From Alopecurus myosuroides (taxonomy: Eukaryota > Streptophyta > Magnoliopsida > Poales > Poaceae): a stretch of DNA of 64,000 nucleotides. The position numbers were made by a program, and so were the translations under genes. The stretch is taken from the NCBI GenBank assembly GCA_028641055.1, contig CM054060.1, forward strand, positions 160,520,322 to 160,584,321. The letters are read 5' to 3'. Each line of letters starts with the position of its first letter. Positions within the stretch are counted from its first letter, which is position 1. The notes below the pieces were generated by a model. It saw only the letters and a program-made list of their open reading frames with translations, was not told where the DNA came from and ran no database searches. Shown piece by piece: positions 1-9,567 of this stretch.

Positions 1-735
1 AACACAAACATGAATGGAGATCATGGAGAGGAGCTACACAAGGATGAGCATGGACTTCAAGAGGAGATGGAAAACAAGTGCTAGCATGGTAAAAACAACA
101 AATAACAAATGTTATGATGACAAGGGGATGGTGCCTCCACAAGGTCAAATGCACTAGGTGTGGAAAACAATGTCATTATGTTATTCCACACCCATACATG
201 AACAAGGCAAGAGGAGGGCGCCCACAAGGAGTATCAATGCGCCATATACAAGACCTAGTTCAATTAGGATTGGTTTGTACACCAATTTGGCCGCACCCCT
301 TGTGTGGGGGTCGGTTTGTATCCAATTGTGGTAGAATTAGGAGTCCTAGTCCTATTAGGGTTGGTGCTTGCGCAAGGGAGAGCCTTGTGGCCGCACCCCC
401 TCTCATATATACCCCCTTGGGGCGCATAGGAGAGGCAGACTACGTTAAATCCAAAACCCCTAGACCTCTAGATTGAAACTGCTTGTAAGTCTTTCATCTG
501 GAAGTTCATCTGCAAACTTTACGTGTTACCTGCTGTTCCACTGGGAATAAGACGGTACAGGACCACTTGTAGTGGGTGGATTACTTGTGCAAGAGTGTGG
601 AGTTGAGAATATCCTTGGGGTTGCTATCTTTTGCATTGGCATCAGGGATCAGCCGGGAGAGTTCTTAGTGGCGCACTAGTTATCATACTGGAGTTGTCTG
701 TGAGTTCACTGAGAAGATTGGGCCACCCCTTATCA
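1..735 (+). repeat. 5' LTR, 3'-most 735 bp
   Basis: This is a direct repeat of 7270-8004. It ends in TATCA immediately before the primer binding site. The first ~210 bp of the LTR should lie left of base 1, judging from the 3' copy that starts near 7059. A TATA-like CATATATA lies at 404-411. Confidence 0.93.
402..411 (+). promoter_or_regulatory. LTR TATA box (5' copy; 3' copy near 7672-7680)
   Basis: CTCATATATA is followed by CCCCCTTGGGG, about 325 bp before the LTR end. It is the best TATA candidate in the LTR and is unchanged in both copies. Promoter assignment is inferred from position and composition only. Confidence 0.5.
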
Positions 736-738
736 TCT

Positions 739-750
739 TGGTATCAGATT
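739..750 (+). other. Primer binding site (initiator tRNA-Met type)
   Basis: TGGTATCAGA starts 3 bp after the LTR end and matches the usual tRNA-iMet primer site of plant retrotransposons. The last two bases (TT) differ from the usual GC. Confidence 0.85.
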
Positions 751-2337
751 TACAGGTTGCCTCGGTGAGCTATAAAATTTCCCTTTATATTTGAGTGTTT
801 TATTTCCTATCCAGAAAATTGCCCCACAAAAATAGTTTTAGTTTTTGCCATAGCCTAGATATCATCTTAGTTTTCAATTACTAGTGTTGTCTTTGTGTTA
901 GATTTTGTGTTGCTTTTTATCTTTTTAGTTTACTTTCTTTCGGCTAGGTTTAGGGTTCTTTGTTCATCTAGCCGAAAACATATCAAAAACAACAAAAAAA
1001 AATCCGCTCCATATCACCTCCACCACCCCCCAATCCGAGTCCATCTAGTAAACCAACCCCCACGGCACAACACTTACCATATTTCCACCCCTAGCTACAC
1101 TCGGATTCCCCTCCATATACGGTTACCAAAACCCCCTACATACCCGCAGCACACTTGCCATATCCATCCATCACCGCAACTCACCGCAAACCCCCACCGC
1201 TGCCGCGCTCGAGTTGCACTCGGATTCGCTCGACTGACCCTTACCAAATCCCCTCGCGCGCCCGTCGCACGCCTTACCAAATCCATCCGCGCGCACTGCC
1301 CGCGGCAGAAAATCTCTGCCGCCGCTACCGCCAGTCGCTGTCCGCGCGCGCTAGGAAAACCACCGTAACGCGCTTACCAAACGCTGTAACGCGCGCGCGC
1401 GCTGCCGCGGCACCGTTTTCGCTCGTTTCGCTGCCGCGCGCCTGTGAGCTGCTGTTTATCTCTGCCGCGGTACGGTTTTTGAGCGTTTTCTCTGCCGTGA
1501 GTGCTGCCGTGAGTCAAAAACGGCCTGTTTTCCTGCCGTGAGTGGTTTGTGCTGCCGTGAGCTATCTAGAGCTCGTTTTCACCTAGATTTTTTTCTGTTT
1601 TTCTTTGTTTTTCCTTGTTTTCTCACTAGGACTCATACATCCATACTTTGTGAACCATAGCCACAGCCTTTCTACAGCATCTTAATAGGAACTTGCCCAC
1701 AAGTATAGCTATTTTTGTGCTCTGACAGGCTGCTCATTTTCATCACCACCATTGTGTTCACTTGTGTTTGGTTAATTGTTGCTCCTAGCTTAGTGTAAGG
1801 CCATTGGAAAAATACAAAAAAAATAGAAAAAGCAAAAAGTATAAAAAGAAAAGAGAAAAGAGAAAAAGAGCAAAGTGCAAAAGGCCATATCATTACTATT
1901 GTTTACTAGTTGAGCTTGCCATTGTGACACTTGGTTTTTCATTGAGCAATCTTGTGCCTGTCAATTAAGAGCCTAGCTAGTGACTTTCTAGTGCATTGCA
2001 AATTTCATCCACATATTGCTTTGCCTCATTTGTCTCCATATTGTGTGAGTTTCCTTGGTTTTTTTTTATATCTTCACTAAGACAGCAAATAGGATTGTTA
2101 CTTTGGTGATTGTTAGGTATCCATACCAAGCCCCACTAAATAACCTTGTTTTCCTTTGTGAGAGTTAAAAACCTGGGTATTCTCTCTTTCACACCAAAGT
2201 ACTTTAATTGCCTCTACTTGTGGTAAGTATCTCTATTCACTTTGGAGTGGTAAGATATCCTATTGTCTTGCTAGATTTTTGAGTGAGTTGTGAGAGGCAC
2301 CACAACCTATACTTGTTTTATTTTCACTAACCTTCTA
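751..2337 (+). other. Untranslated leader between primer site and gag
   Basis: This is about 1.6 kb of non-coding leader. An AT-rich start is followed by a sharply GC-rich block (about 1190-1560, rich in CGCG), then AT-rich sequence again. Open frames in the GC block (895-1368, 1155-1541) lack any recognisable domain and look like composition artefacts. The block could be packaging structure or a captured fragment. Confidence 0.6.
1492..1561 (+). repeat. Four copies of the decamer CTGCCGTGAG
   Basis: Exact copies occur at 1492-1501, 1504-1513, 1533-1542 and 1552-1561, with uneven spacing, at the 3' edge of the GC-rich leader block. Function unknown. Confidence 0.85.
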
Positions 2338-4602
2338 ATGGATCTTTCTAGTAGTGATCTTGTGCAGCAAAAGAAGGACCAATCCGAGGGAGTGAATTGG
2401 AGGGAGTATGAGGCATTAAGGGATGTGTTGACACAAAAATTGGATGACAATGAAACACACTTCAAGAAATATGTTGATGGTGCTTGTGATCCCCTCTATG
2501 AGATGGTTAATAGCATGGACAAGAAAGTGGAGGAAACCAATAAAGTGGCCGAGACCAATAGTGCTCAATTGAGAACAATGCAAGATTCTATTGATGCCAT
2601 CAACAATACCATGACTGATCTTCAAAGATTAATTCAAGCTCGGTTGCCACCTATTGATGATGACAATGCTAGTGTTCATAGTGATGCAAATAATGAGGAG
2701 GAGCCTAATCTTGGCCGTGGAGCTAGAGGAGAAAGAGGCCGAGGAGGTTTTCTAGGCCGAGCTAGGCGTGTGCCTTTACCTAATGCTAATGAACATAGAG
2801 AAGATATATTGGGTAAGCCCAAATTTTCTATTCCAACTTTCAGCTTTGATACTATGGATGTGGAAGAATTCTTGCTATGGGAGTTGAAAATTGAGAAGCT
2901 ATGGAGATTACATGATTACAATGAGGATAGAAAGATCAAGTTGGCATCTTCTGAGTTTGATGGATATGCTCTTAGATGGTGGGATAATCTAGTGAGAAAG
3001 AGACACAATGATGATGAGTTACCCATTGCTACTTGGAACACCATGAAGAGGCTCATGAGGGAAAGATTTGTACCACCCAATTACATAAGGCAACAGTTTG
3101 ACAAATTACAACAATTGAGGCAAGGTACCAAGACAGTTGATGCTTATTATCAAGAGATGGAGTTAATTATGCAAAGAGCTCGTGTGGTAGAACAAGGAGA
3201 GCAAACAATGCAAAGATTCCTTTCAGGTTTACATTATAAAATCAAGGGCATTGTGAGGCATTATCAATATGCTAATATGCATGATTTACTCCATCATGCT
3301 AGGGAGGCCGAATCACATCTACTTGAGGAAGCACAAAATTCAGCTAGAACAAGGAGTAGATTTCCATTGAGATCATCTACTACTCCTAGTTTGCCACCAC
3401 CACCACCTCCATCATCAAGTTTTCGAGGTGCTCCATCATCCAAAACCGAGCCTAGTGTGGCTAATACAAGGAAAACATCACAACCAGCAGCAAGTGCCTC
3501 GGGTTCTAGTGCTTCTACTACAAGAAATAGGGATATTACATGTCACACATGTGGAGGCAAGGGCCACTTCAAGAGGGATTGTCCAAATACAAAAGTGATG
3601 GTGATCAATGAGAACAATGAATATGAGACAGGAGATGATGTTGATCCCAATGATCTTGATGATGATGATGGCTATTTGAGTGATTCTCCTTTGGATGCTT
3701 ATGCTACTACTACGCCATCAATTATTTGCACACAAAATTCATTGAGTGTTATGCCTAGTCCTGAAAATCAAAGGTGCAATTTATTCCAAACAAAGGCTGT
3801 TATTGGTCCCAACATGGCTTGCAAAGTCATTATTGATGGAGGGAGTTGTAGAAACTTGGCAAGCAAGGATTTATGTGCCAAGTTGAACCTAAAATACTTA
3901 CCACATCCGAGCCCTTATCATATACAATGGTTGAGTAGCACGGGACAAATGAAGGTACCTCATATGGTGAGAGTGGAGTTTCAAATTGGACCTTACAAGG
4001 ATACTATTGAGTTTGATGTGGTTCCTATGACAGTGTGTCACCTATTATTGGGAAGACCTTGGCAATTTGATAGAAGTGTGAAGCATGAAGGAAGAGCTAA
4101 TACTTATGAGTTGCATCATCATGGGAGGACTATTATTTTGAGGCCTATGACTCCACAACAAATTGTAAATGAGTCCCAATCCAAAATTGCTATGAAAGTG
4201 GAAAAAGAGAGAGAGAGGGATGAGGGAACACCAAAAATACAAGCCATGGGGAGTGATAGTACAACCAATTCGAGTGGTAAAAAGAGAGGTAACCTATTAT
4301 GCATGTTAGCCACCAAAGAGGATTTGAGGGAATTTAGGGATGATCCTTCATTAGTCCCTATTGTGCTTATTCACAAGGGAGAGATTTTAGTTTCTAATGA
4401 CATGACCCCTATTCCTCTTGGTGTTTCTAATGTTTTGCAGGACTTTGAGGATGTTTTTCCACAAGATGTGCCCTCGGGATTGCCACCATTGAGAGGCATT
4501 GAACATCAAATTGATTTGATCCCCGGAGCATCTCTCCCAAACCGAGCTCCTTATAGAACCAATCCACAAGAAACAAAGGAGATACAAAGGCAAGTACAAT
4601 AA
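2338..4602 (+). CDS. Gag-protease part of the CRM-like polyprotein
   Basis: The start was chosen at the ATG giving MDLSSSDL; an in-frame ATG at 2290 is also possible. The N-terminus has a coiled-coil-like helix (about residues 20-95), a Gly/Arg-rich linker, and a retrotransposon Gag domain (about 160-340, with ALRWWDNL). A Pro/Ser-rich linker leads to one CCHC zinc knuckle near residues 402-415 (C-X2-C-X4-H-X4-C). An aspartic protease active site follows around residue 498 in the variant form IIDGGSC. The frame ends at TAA 4600-4602, immediately before RT in the same frame, so this stop is a lesion and not a natural end. The product would form particles, bind RNA and process the polyprotein. 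Confidence 0.88.
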   Translation: MDLSSSDLVQQKKDQSEGVNWREYEALRDVLTQKLDDNETHFKKYVDGACDPLYEMVNSMDKKVEETNKVAETNSAQLRTMQDSIDAINNTMTDLQRLIQARLPPIDDDNASVHSDANNEEEPNLGRGARGERGRGGFLGRARRVPLPNANEHREDILGKPKFSIPTFSFDTMDVEEFLLWELKIEKLWRLHDYNEDRKIKLASSEFDGYALRWWDNLVRKRHNDDELPIATWNTMKRLMRERFVPPNYIRQQFDKLQQLRQGTKTVDAYYQEMELIMQRARVVEQGEQTMQRFLSGLHYKIKGIVRHYQYANMHDLLHHAREAESHLLEEAQNSARTRSRFPLRSSTTPSLPPPPPPSSSFRGAPSSKTEPSVANTRKTSQPAASASGSSASTTRNRDITCHTCGGKGHFKRDCPNTKVMVINENNEYETGDDVDPNDLDDDDGYLSDSPLDAYATTTPSIICTQNSLSVMPSPENQRCNLFQTKAVIGPNMACKVIIDGGSCRNLASKDLCAKLNLKYLPHPSPYHIQWLSSTGQMKVPHMVRVEFQIGPYKDTIEFDVVPMTVCHLLLGRPWQFDRSVKHEGRANTYELHHHGRTIILRPMTPQQIVNESQSKIAMKVEKERERDEGTPKIQAMGSDSTTNSSGKKRGNLLCMLATKEDLREFRDDPSLVPIVLIHKGEILVSNDMTPIPLGVSNVLQDFEDVFPQDVPSGLPPLRGIEHQIDLIPGASLPNRAPYRTNPQETKEIQRQVQ

Positions 4603-5193
4603 CTATTGGACAAAGGTTATATTCGGGTTAGTCTTTCTCCTTGTGCCGTTCCCGTTATTTTGGTTCCTAAGAAAGATGGTACTTGGCGCATGTGTGTAGA
4701 TTGTAGAGCAATTAATAACATCACTATTCGTTATCGTCATCCTATACCACGTTTAGATGACATGTTAGATGAATTAAGTGGTGCTACTCTTTTCTCTAAA
4801 ATTGATTTGCGTAGTGGATACCATCAAATAAGAATGAAAGAGGGAGATGAATGGAAAACTGCTTTTAAGACACAATTTGGTTTATATGAGTGGTTAGTAA
4901 TGCCTTTTGGTTTAACTAATGCACCTAGTACTTTCATGAGATTAATGAACCATATTTTGAGAGACTTTATTGGTAGATTCGTGGTAGTTTATTTTGATGA
5001 TATTCTCATATATAGCCACAATGAACATGACCACATGGATCATATTAGACAAGTTTTGCAAGTGCTAAGAACTAATAAATTGTATGGTAATCTTGAGAAG
5101 TGCACTTTTTGCAAAGATAAGGTTATATTTCTTGGTTATGTTGTTTCTAAGCATGGAATTGAGGTTGATCAATCTAAAATTGAAGCTATTTGA
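4603..5193 (+). pseudogene. Reverse transcriptase segment, bounded by in-frame stops
   Basis: This continues gag-pro in the same frame after TAA 4600-4602 and ends at TGA 5191-5193. RT blocks are clear: [52 protein letters not shown], and the catalytic YFDDI at 4990-5004. No frameshift separates it from the flanking ORFs. The RT core is preserved, so only the two nonsense changes break it here. Confidence 0.88.
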
Positions 5194-7353
5194 AATTGGC
5201 CAATTCCAACTAATGTGAGTCAAGTTAGAAGTTTTAATGGGCTTGCTAGTTTCTATAGAAGATTTGTGCCAAATTTTAGTACAATTGCTGCCACTTTAAA
5301 TGATCTAACTAAAAAGGGTGTTAATTTTGAATGGGGTGTTTCTCAAGATATTGCTTTTGATACTTTGAAAGAGAAGTTGATTTCGGCCCCATTGCTTATG
5401 CTTCCAAATTTTGATAAACAATTTGAGATTGAGTGTGATGCTAGTGGCATAGGTATTGGAGGTGTGCTCATGCAAGAAAAGAAACCTATTGCCTATTTTT
5501 CTGAAAAATTAAATGGTGCACAATTGAATTATTCTGTTTATGATAAGGAATTATATGCACTTGTGAGAGTTTTAGAGGTATGGAAACATTATTTGTGGCC
5601 TAAAGAATTTATTATACATAGTGATCATGAAGCATTGAAATTTTTAAAGTGCCAAAATAATTTGAATAAGAGACATGCTAAGTGGGTTGAGTTTATTGAA
5701 TCTTTTCCATACATCATAAAACATAAAAAGGGATTGTATAACGTAGTTGCTGATGCTTTGTCAAGGAAAAATATGTTACTCTCAAATTTAGAAATTAAGG
5801 TTTCGGGTTTGGAGGGTATTAGATATTTATATGATGAAGATAAAGAATTTTCCATGCCATTTAATAAATGTGTTAATACTAAAGCATGGGAAAAATTTCA
5901 TATACATGATGGATACTTGTTTAGAGCTAACAAATTATGTATTCCCGAGTGTTCCTTGCGTTTATTTTTGATCCAGGAATCTCATAGTGGAGGATTGATG
6001 GGACACTTTGGAAGAGAGAAGACTTTGTTGATGTTGGCTGAAAATTTCTATTGGGCACATATGAGAAGAGATGTGTATAGATTGGTGCAAAGATGTATTA
6101 CTTGCAACAAATCCAAATCAAAATTGAAGCCCCACGGATTGTACACACCATTGCCATCACCAAGTACTCCATGGGAAGATATTAGCATGGATTTTGTGTT
6201 GGGATTGCCAAGGACAAAAAGAGGACATGACTCTATCTTTGTGGTTGTGGACAGATTTTCAAAGATGGCTCATTTTATTCCATGCCACAAGAGTGATGAT
6301 GCTTCTCACATTGACAATTTGTTCTTTAGAGAGATTGTGAGATTGCATGGAGTTCCAAGGACTATAGTTTCAGATAGAGATGTCAAGTTCATGAGTTACT
6401 TTTGGAAGACACTTTGGGGTAAGCTTGGCACTAAGCTATTATTTTCTACTACTTGCCACCCCCAAACTGATGGACAAACCGAGGTGGTTAATAGAACATT
6501 GTCCACATTGCTAAGAGGTATGATCAAGAAAAAATTGAAGGAGTGGGAGGAGTGTTTGCCCCATGTGGAATTTGCATACAATAGAGTTGTGCATTCAACT
6601 ACTCAATTATGTCCTTTTGAGGTGGTGTATGGTTTCAAGCCTATTACTCCTCTTGATTTATTACCACTTCCTTTACATGAGAGAGTTAATATGGAGGCAT
6701 CAAAGAGGGATGATTTTGTGAAGAAGATTCATGAGAAAACAAAAGAGGCCATTGAGAAGAAAGGAAGACATGTGGCTGAAAGAGTAAACAAGAAGAGGAA
6801 GGAGCTTATATTTCAGCCAGGAGATATGGTGTGGGTGCACTTTAGAGAAGATAGATTTCCCACATTGAGAAAATCAAAGTTGATGCCTAGAGGAGCTGGT
6901 CCTTACAAAGTTATTTCAAGTATCAATGATAATGCATACAAGATTGACCTCCCAATTGATGAGTTTGGTGTTAGTAATTCTTTTAATGTGGCTGATTTGA
7001 CACCTTACCATGGAGATGATTTAGCATCGAGGTCGATGCCTTTTCAAGAGGGGGAGGATGATGAGGACATCCCTAGTTCTTCACCTATTGTTACACATGA
7101 GGATGCTCCTATAAAAGCTAATGAAGTGAGGATTGGTCCAATGACAAGATCAAGAACCAAGCTATTACAACAACAGGTGAATTCACTCCTAATTGAATAT
7201 AATGTTTATAATTGTGAGAGCTTTATACTACCTAAATCTTTGCATTTGTGTATTCTTAGGTTTGTTGATAACACAAACATGAATGGAGATCATGGAGAGG
7301 AGCTACACAAGGATGAGCATGGACTTCAAGAGGAGATGGAAAACAAGTGCTAG
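5194..7353 (+). pseudogene. RNase H-integrase part of the polyprotein, reading into the 3' LTR
   Basis: The frame is continuous with RT; the first internal Met is at 5215. The RT connection ([14 protein letters not shown]) leads into RNase H beginning [11 protein letters not shown], with DALSRK at its end. The integrase has an HHCC zinc domain (about 5980-6110), then D in [10 protein letters not shown] in VSDRDVKF and E in DGQTEVVN, all catalytic positions retained. A C-terminal GPY-like module (RGAGPYKV) precedes EGEDDEDI. The last ~98 codons lie inside the 3' LTR and end at 7353. That tail ([19 protein letters not shown]) may be the CR-type targeting motif of CRM elements, which is inference. 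Confidence 0.85.
7046..7058 (+). other. Polypurine tract
   Basis: AAGAGGGGGAGGA lies directly before TGATGAGGACATCC, the inferred start of the 3' LTR. It overlaps coding sequence (QEGEDD). Confidence 0.75.
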
Positions 7354-8004
7354 CATGGTGAAAACAACAAATAACAAATGTTATGATGACAAGGGGATGG
7401 TGCCTCCACAAGGTCAAATGCACCAGGTGTGGAAAACAATGTCATTATGTTATTCCACACCCATACATGAACAAGGCAAGAGGAGGGCGCCCACAAGGAG
7501 TATCAATGCGCCATATACAAGACCTAGTTCAATTAAGATTGGTTTGTACACCAATTTGGCCGCACCCCTTGTGTGGGGGTCGGTTTGTATCCAATTGTGG
7601 TAGAATTAGGAGTCCTAGTCATATTAGGGTTGGTGCTTGCGCAAGGGAGAGCCTTGTGGCCGCACCCCCTCTCATATATACCCCCTTGGGGCGCATAGGA
7701 GAGGCAGACTACGTTAAATACAAAACCCCTAGACCTCTAGATTGAAACTGCTTGTAAGCCTTTCATCTGGAAGTTCATCTGCAAACTTTACGTGTTACCT
7801 GCTGTTCCACTGGGAATAAGACGGTACAGGACCACTTGTAGTCGGTGGATTACTTGTGCAAGAGTGTGGAGTTGAGAATATCCTTGGGGTTTCTATCTTT
7901 TGCATTGGCATCAGGGATCAGCCGGGAGAGTTCTTAGTGGCGCACTAGTTATCATACTGGAGTTGTCTGTGAGTTCACTGAGAAGATTGGGCCACCCCTT
8001 ATCA
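7059..8004 (+). repeat. 3' LTR (about 946 bp)
   Basis: It starts with TG after the polypurine tract and ends ...CCTTATCA. Its last 735 bp match bases 1-735. The start cannot be confirmed because the 5' LTR start is outside the window. The expected target duplication is CATAA (8005-8009) just right of this LTR. Confidence 0.85.
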
Positions 8005-8940
8005 CATAATAGCATCAAGTCTATCACTCAAAGAGTAGGTTTCTTCAATAGAATTTACATTCTTACCAGTTGTAGCTCTCTCAGTGTGCCACTCAGAATA
8101 ATTTACCATCATATCAACAAGAAGCTTTGTTGATAACCCCAAGGTCATGGACATAAAGGTTCCTCCAGCAGCTGAATCCAAAAGGTTTCTTGAAGAAAAA
8201 TTTAGACCTGCATAAAAGGTTTGGATGATCATCCAAGTAGTCAGTCCATGAGTGGGACAATTCTTTACTAAATATTTCATTCTTTCCCAAGATTTAGCAA
8301 CATGATCATTATCAAGTTGCTTAAAATTCATGATGCTACTTCTTAAATATATAATCTTAGCAGGAGGATAATATTTTCCAATGAAAGCATCTTTACACTT
8401 AGTCCAAGAATCAATACTATTTCTAGGCAAAGACAGCAACCATTCTTTAGCTCTTCCTCTCAAAGAGAAAGGAAACAATTTCAGTTTAATAATATCCCCA
8501 TCAACATATTTATATTTTTGCATGTCACATAGTTCAACAAAATTATTAAGATGGGCAGCAACATCATCAGTACTAACACCAGAAAATTGCTCTCTCATAA
8601 CAAGGTTTAACAAGGTAGGTTTTATCTCATAAAAATCAGCAGTAGAAGCAGGTGGAGAAATGGGTGTGCTAATGAAATCATTGTTGTTGGTGCTAGTAAA
8701 GTCACACAACTTAGTGTTCTTAGGAGTAGTAATTTTAACAAGACTAAAAACGAGAATAAAACTACAACTAATATAATAACTATTTTTTTGTGTTTTTGAT
8801 AAAGAGAAGCAAACAAGACAAAATAAACTAAGCAAAACAAAAATAAAGTAAAGAGATTGGAAGTGAGAGACCTCCCTTGCAGAAATTCTCTTCCTCCTCG
8901 GCAACGGCGCCAGAAAAGTGCTTGATGCGTGTAGACACAC
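8005..8940 (-). pseudogene. Athila-type Gag, truncated by the CRM-like insertion
   Basis: The minus strand encodes an Athila-lineage Gag core (FSGVSTDDVAAHLNNFVELC, LFPFSLRGRAKEWLLSLPRN, DAFIGKYYPPAK), then LLDSAAGGTFM and a C-terminal stretch. The frame runs open from the primer-site region. The true start is uncertain and may be the Met before REQFSGV. The coding sequence is cut at 8005: the next bases on this strand are the end of the inserted LTR, which supplies the stop TGA. The rest of gag should resume left of the window. No pol of this copy is visible. Confidence 0.82.
8895..8912 (-). other. Primer binding site of the minus-strand Athila-type element
   Basis: On the minus strand this reads TGGCGCCGTTGCCGAGGA, the tRNA-Asp-type site found in the other Athila-type copies here (15938, 57947), about 10 bases after an LTR end (CATCA). 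Confidence 0.85.
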
Positions 8941-9474
8941 GTTCGTTGGGAGACCCCAAGAGGAAGGTATGAACAGTGCATCAGCAAGTTTCCCTCAGAA
9001 AATAAACCAAGGTTGAATCGACTAGTAGGAGGAAGGAGTAACTTCAGAAGGTGAAGTAGCTGAGATGGCAGGGCGCACTACCGGTTCAGAAGCAACATGG
9101 AACCTACACAACACAATCAAATCACTTTGCCCCAACGAAGCAGTGAGGTTGTCAATCTCACCGGTTTTGCTGAAAACAAAGAGGTTAAACGTATGATGTG
9201 GAAAACAGTAGGAACAATATGAGAGCAGTATGAAAGCAGTAGGTGTTTATCAGTATGAGTAAAAAGGACCGGGGTCCACAGTTCATTAGTGGTGTCTCTC
9301 CGAGAAAGATAAATAACATGTGTGGTGAACAAATTACAGGTGGGCAATTGACAGAACTGAAGGTTGCACCGTAGTGCATATGCAAGACATAAAGATTACT
9401 ATGTGATTCATGCAGGCATTACAACAAGATACATAGACCGTTATCCAACTTCATCTATGACTAAAAATCCACAT
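8923..9474 (-). repeat. 5' LTR fragment of the minus-strand Athila-type element
   Basis: This is the reverse complement of the last ~600 bp of the LTR seen at 19422-21038, including the TTGGGGCAAAGTGATTTG and GGTTGCACCGTAGTGCATAT regions. It is truncated near 9474, where plus-oriented LTR sequence begins. Confidence 0.8.
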
Positions 9475-9550
9475 GATAGTGGGTTAGTACATGCTCTCCA
9501 TTGTTAGTAGATCTTACTGTTTCCCACACCATATGTTTAACCTCTTTGTG
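9475..9550 (+). repeat. 5' LTR fragment left of the giant insertion
   Basis: It contains CATGCTCTCCATTGTTAGTAG and CACACCATATGTTTAACCTC, matching separate parts of the LTR at 19422-21038, so an internal deletion is present. It ends with TTGTG (9546-9550), the target duplication of the insertion. Confidence 0.65.
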
Positions 9551-9567
9551 TGTGGTGACCCACCACA
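9551..9567. other. Terminal hairpin of the giant LTR
   Basis: TGTGGTG-ACC-CACCACA forms a perfect 7-bp stem starting at the first base of the element. It could form a cruciform or a structured RNA end. Confidence 0.6.

Larger units (their letters stand above)
1..8004 (+). mobile_element. Ty3/gypsy LTR retrotransposon, CRM-like (tentative), 5' end outside window
   Basis: The window opens inside the 5' LTR: bases 1-735 are repeated at 7270-8004 without indels. Between the LTRs lie a tRNA-Met-type primer site, a long leader, and gag, protease, RT, RNase H and integrase in one frame. Counting by eye I find 8 substitutions between the shared LTR parts (about 1.1%). At an assumed grass rate of 1.3e-8 per site per year that is roughly 0.4 million years. 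The pol frame continues through the polypurine tract into the 3' LTR, as I recall for CRM-type centromeric chromoviruses, and no classic chromodomain is obvious. The clade is therefore tentative. Two in-frame stops make this copy non-autonomous. Confidence 0.9.

Noticed and set aside
895..1541. Overlapping ORFs in the GC-rich leader
   Set aside because: Low-complexity Arg/Pro/Ala composition on several frames and both strands, as GC-rich DNA produces by chance.
114..7745. Identical-length 120-codon ORFs in both LTRs (114-476 and 7383-7745), with a CXXCGK start
   Set aside because: They lie within duplicated LTR sequence and overlap the promoter region; no homology or domain is recognisable, and the duplication itself explains the match.
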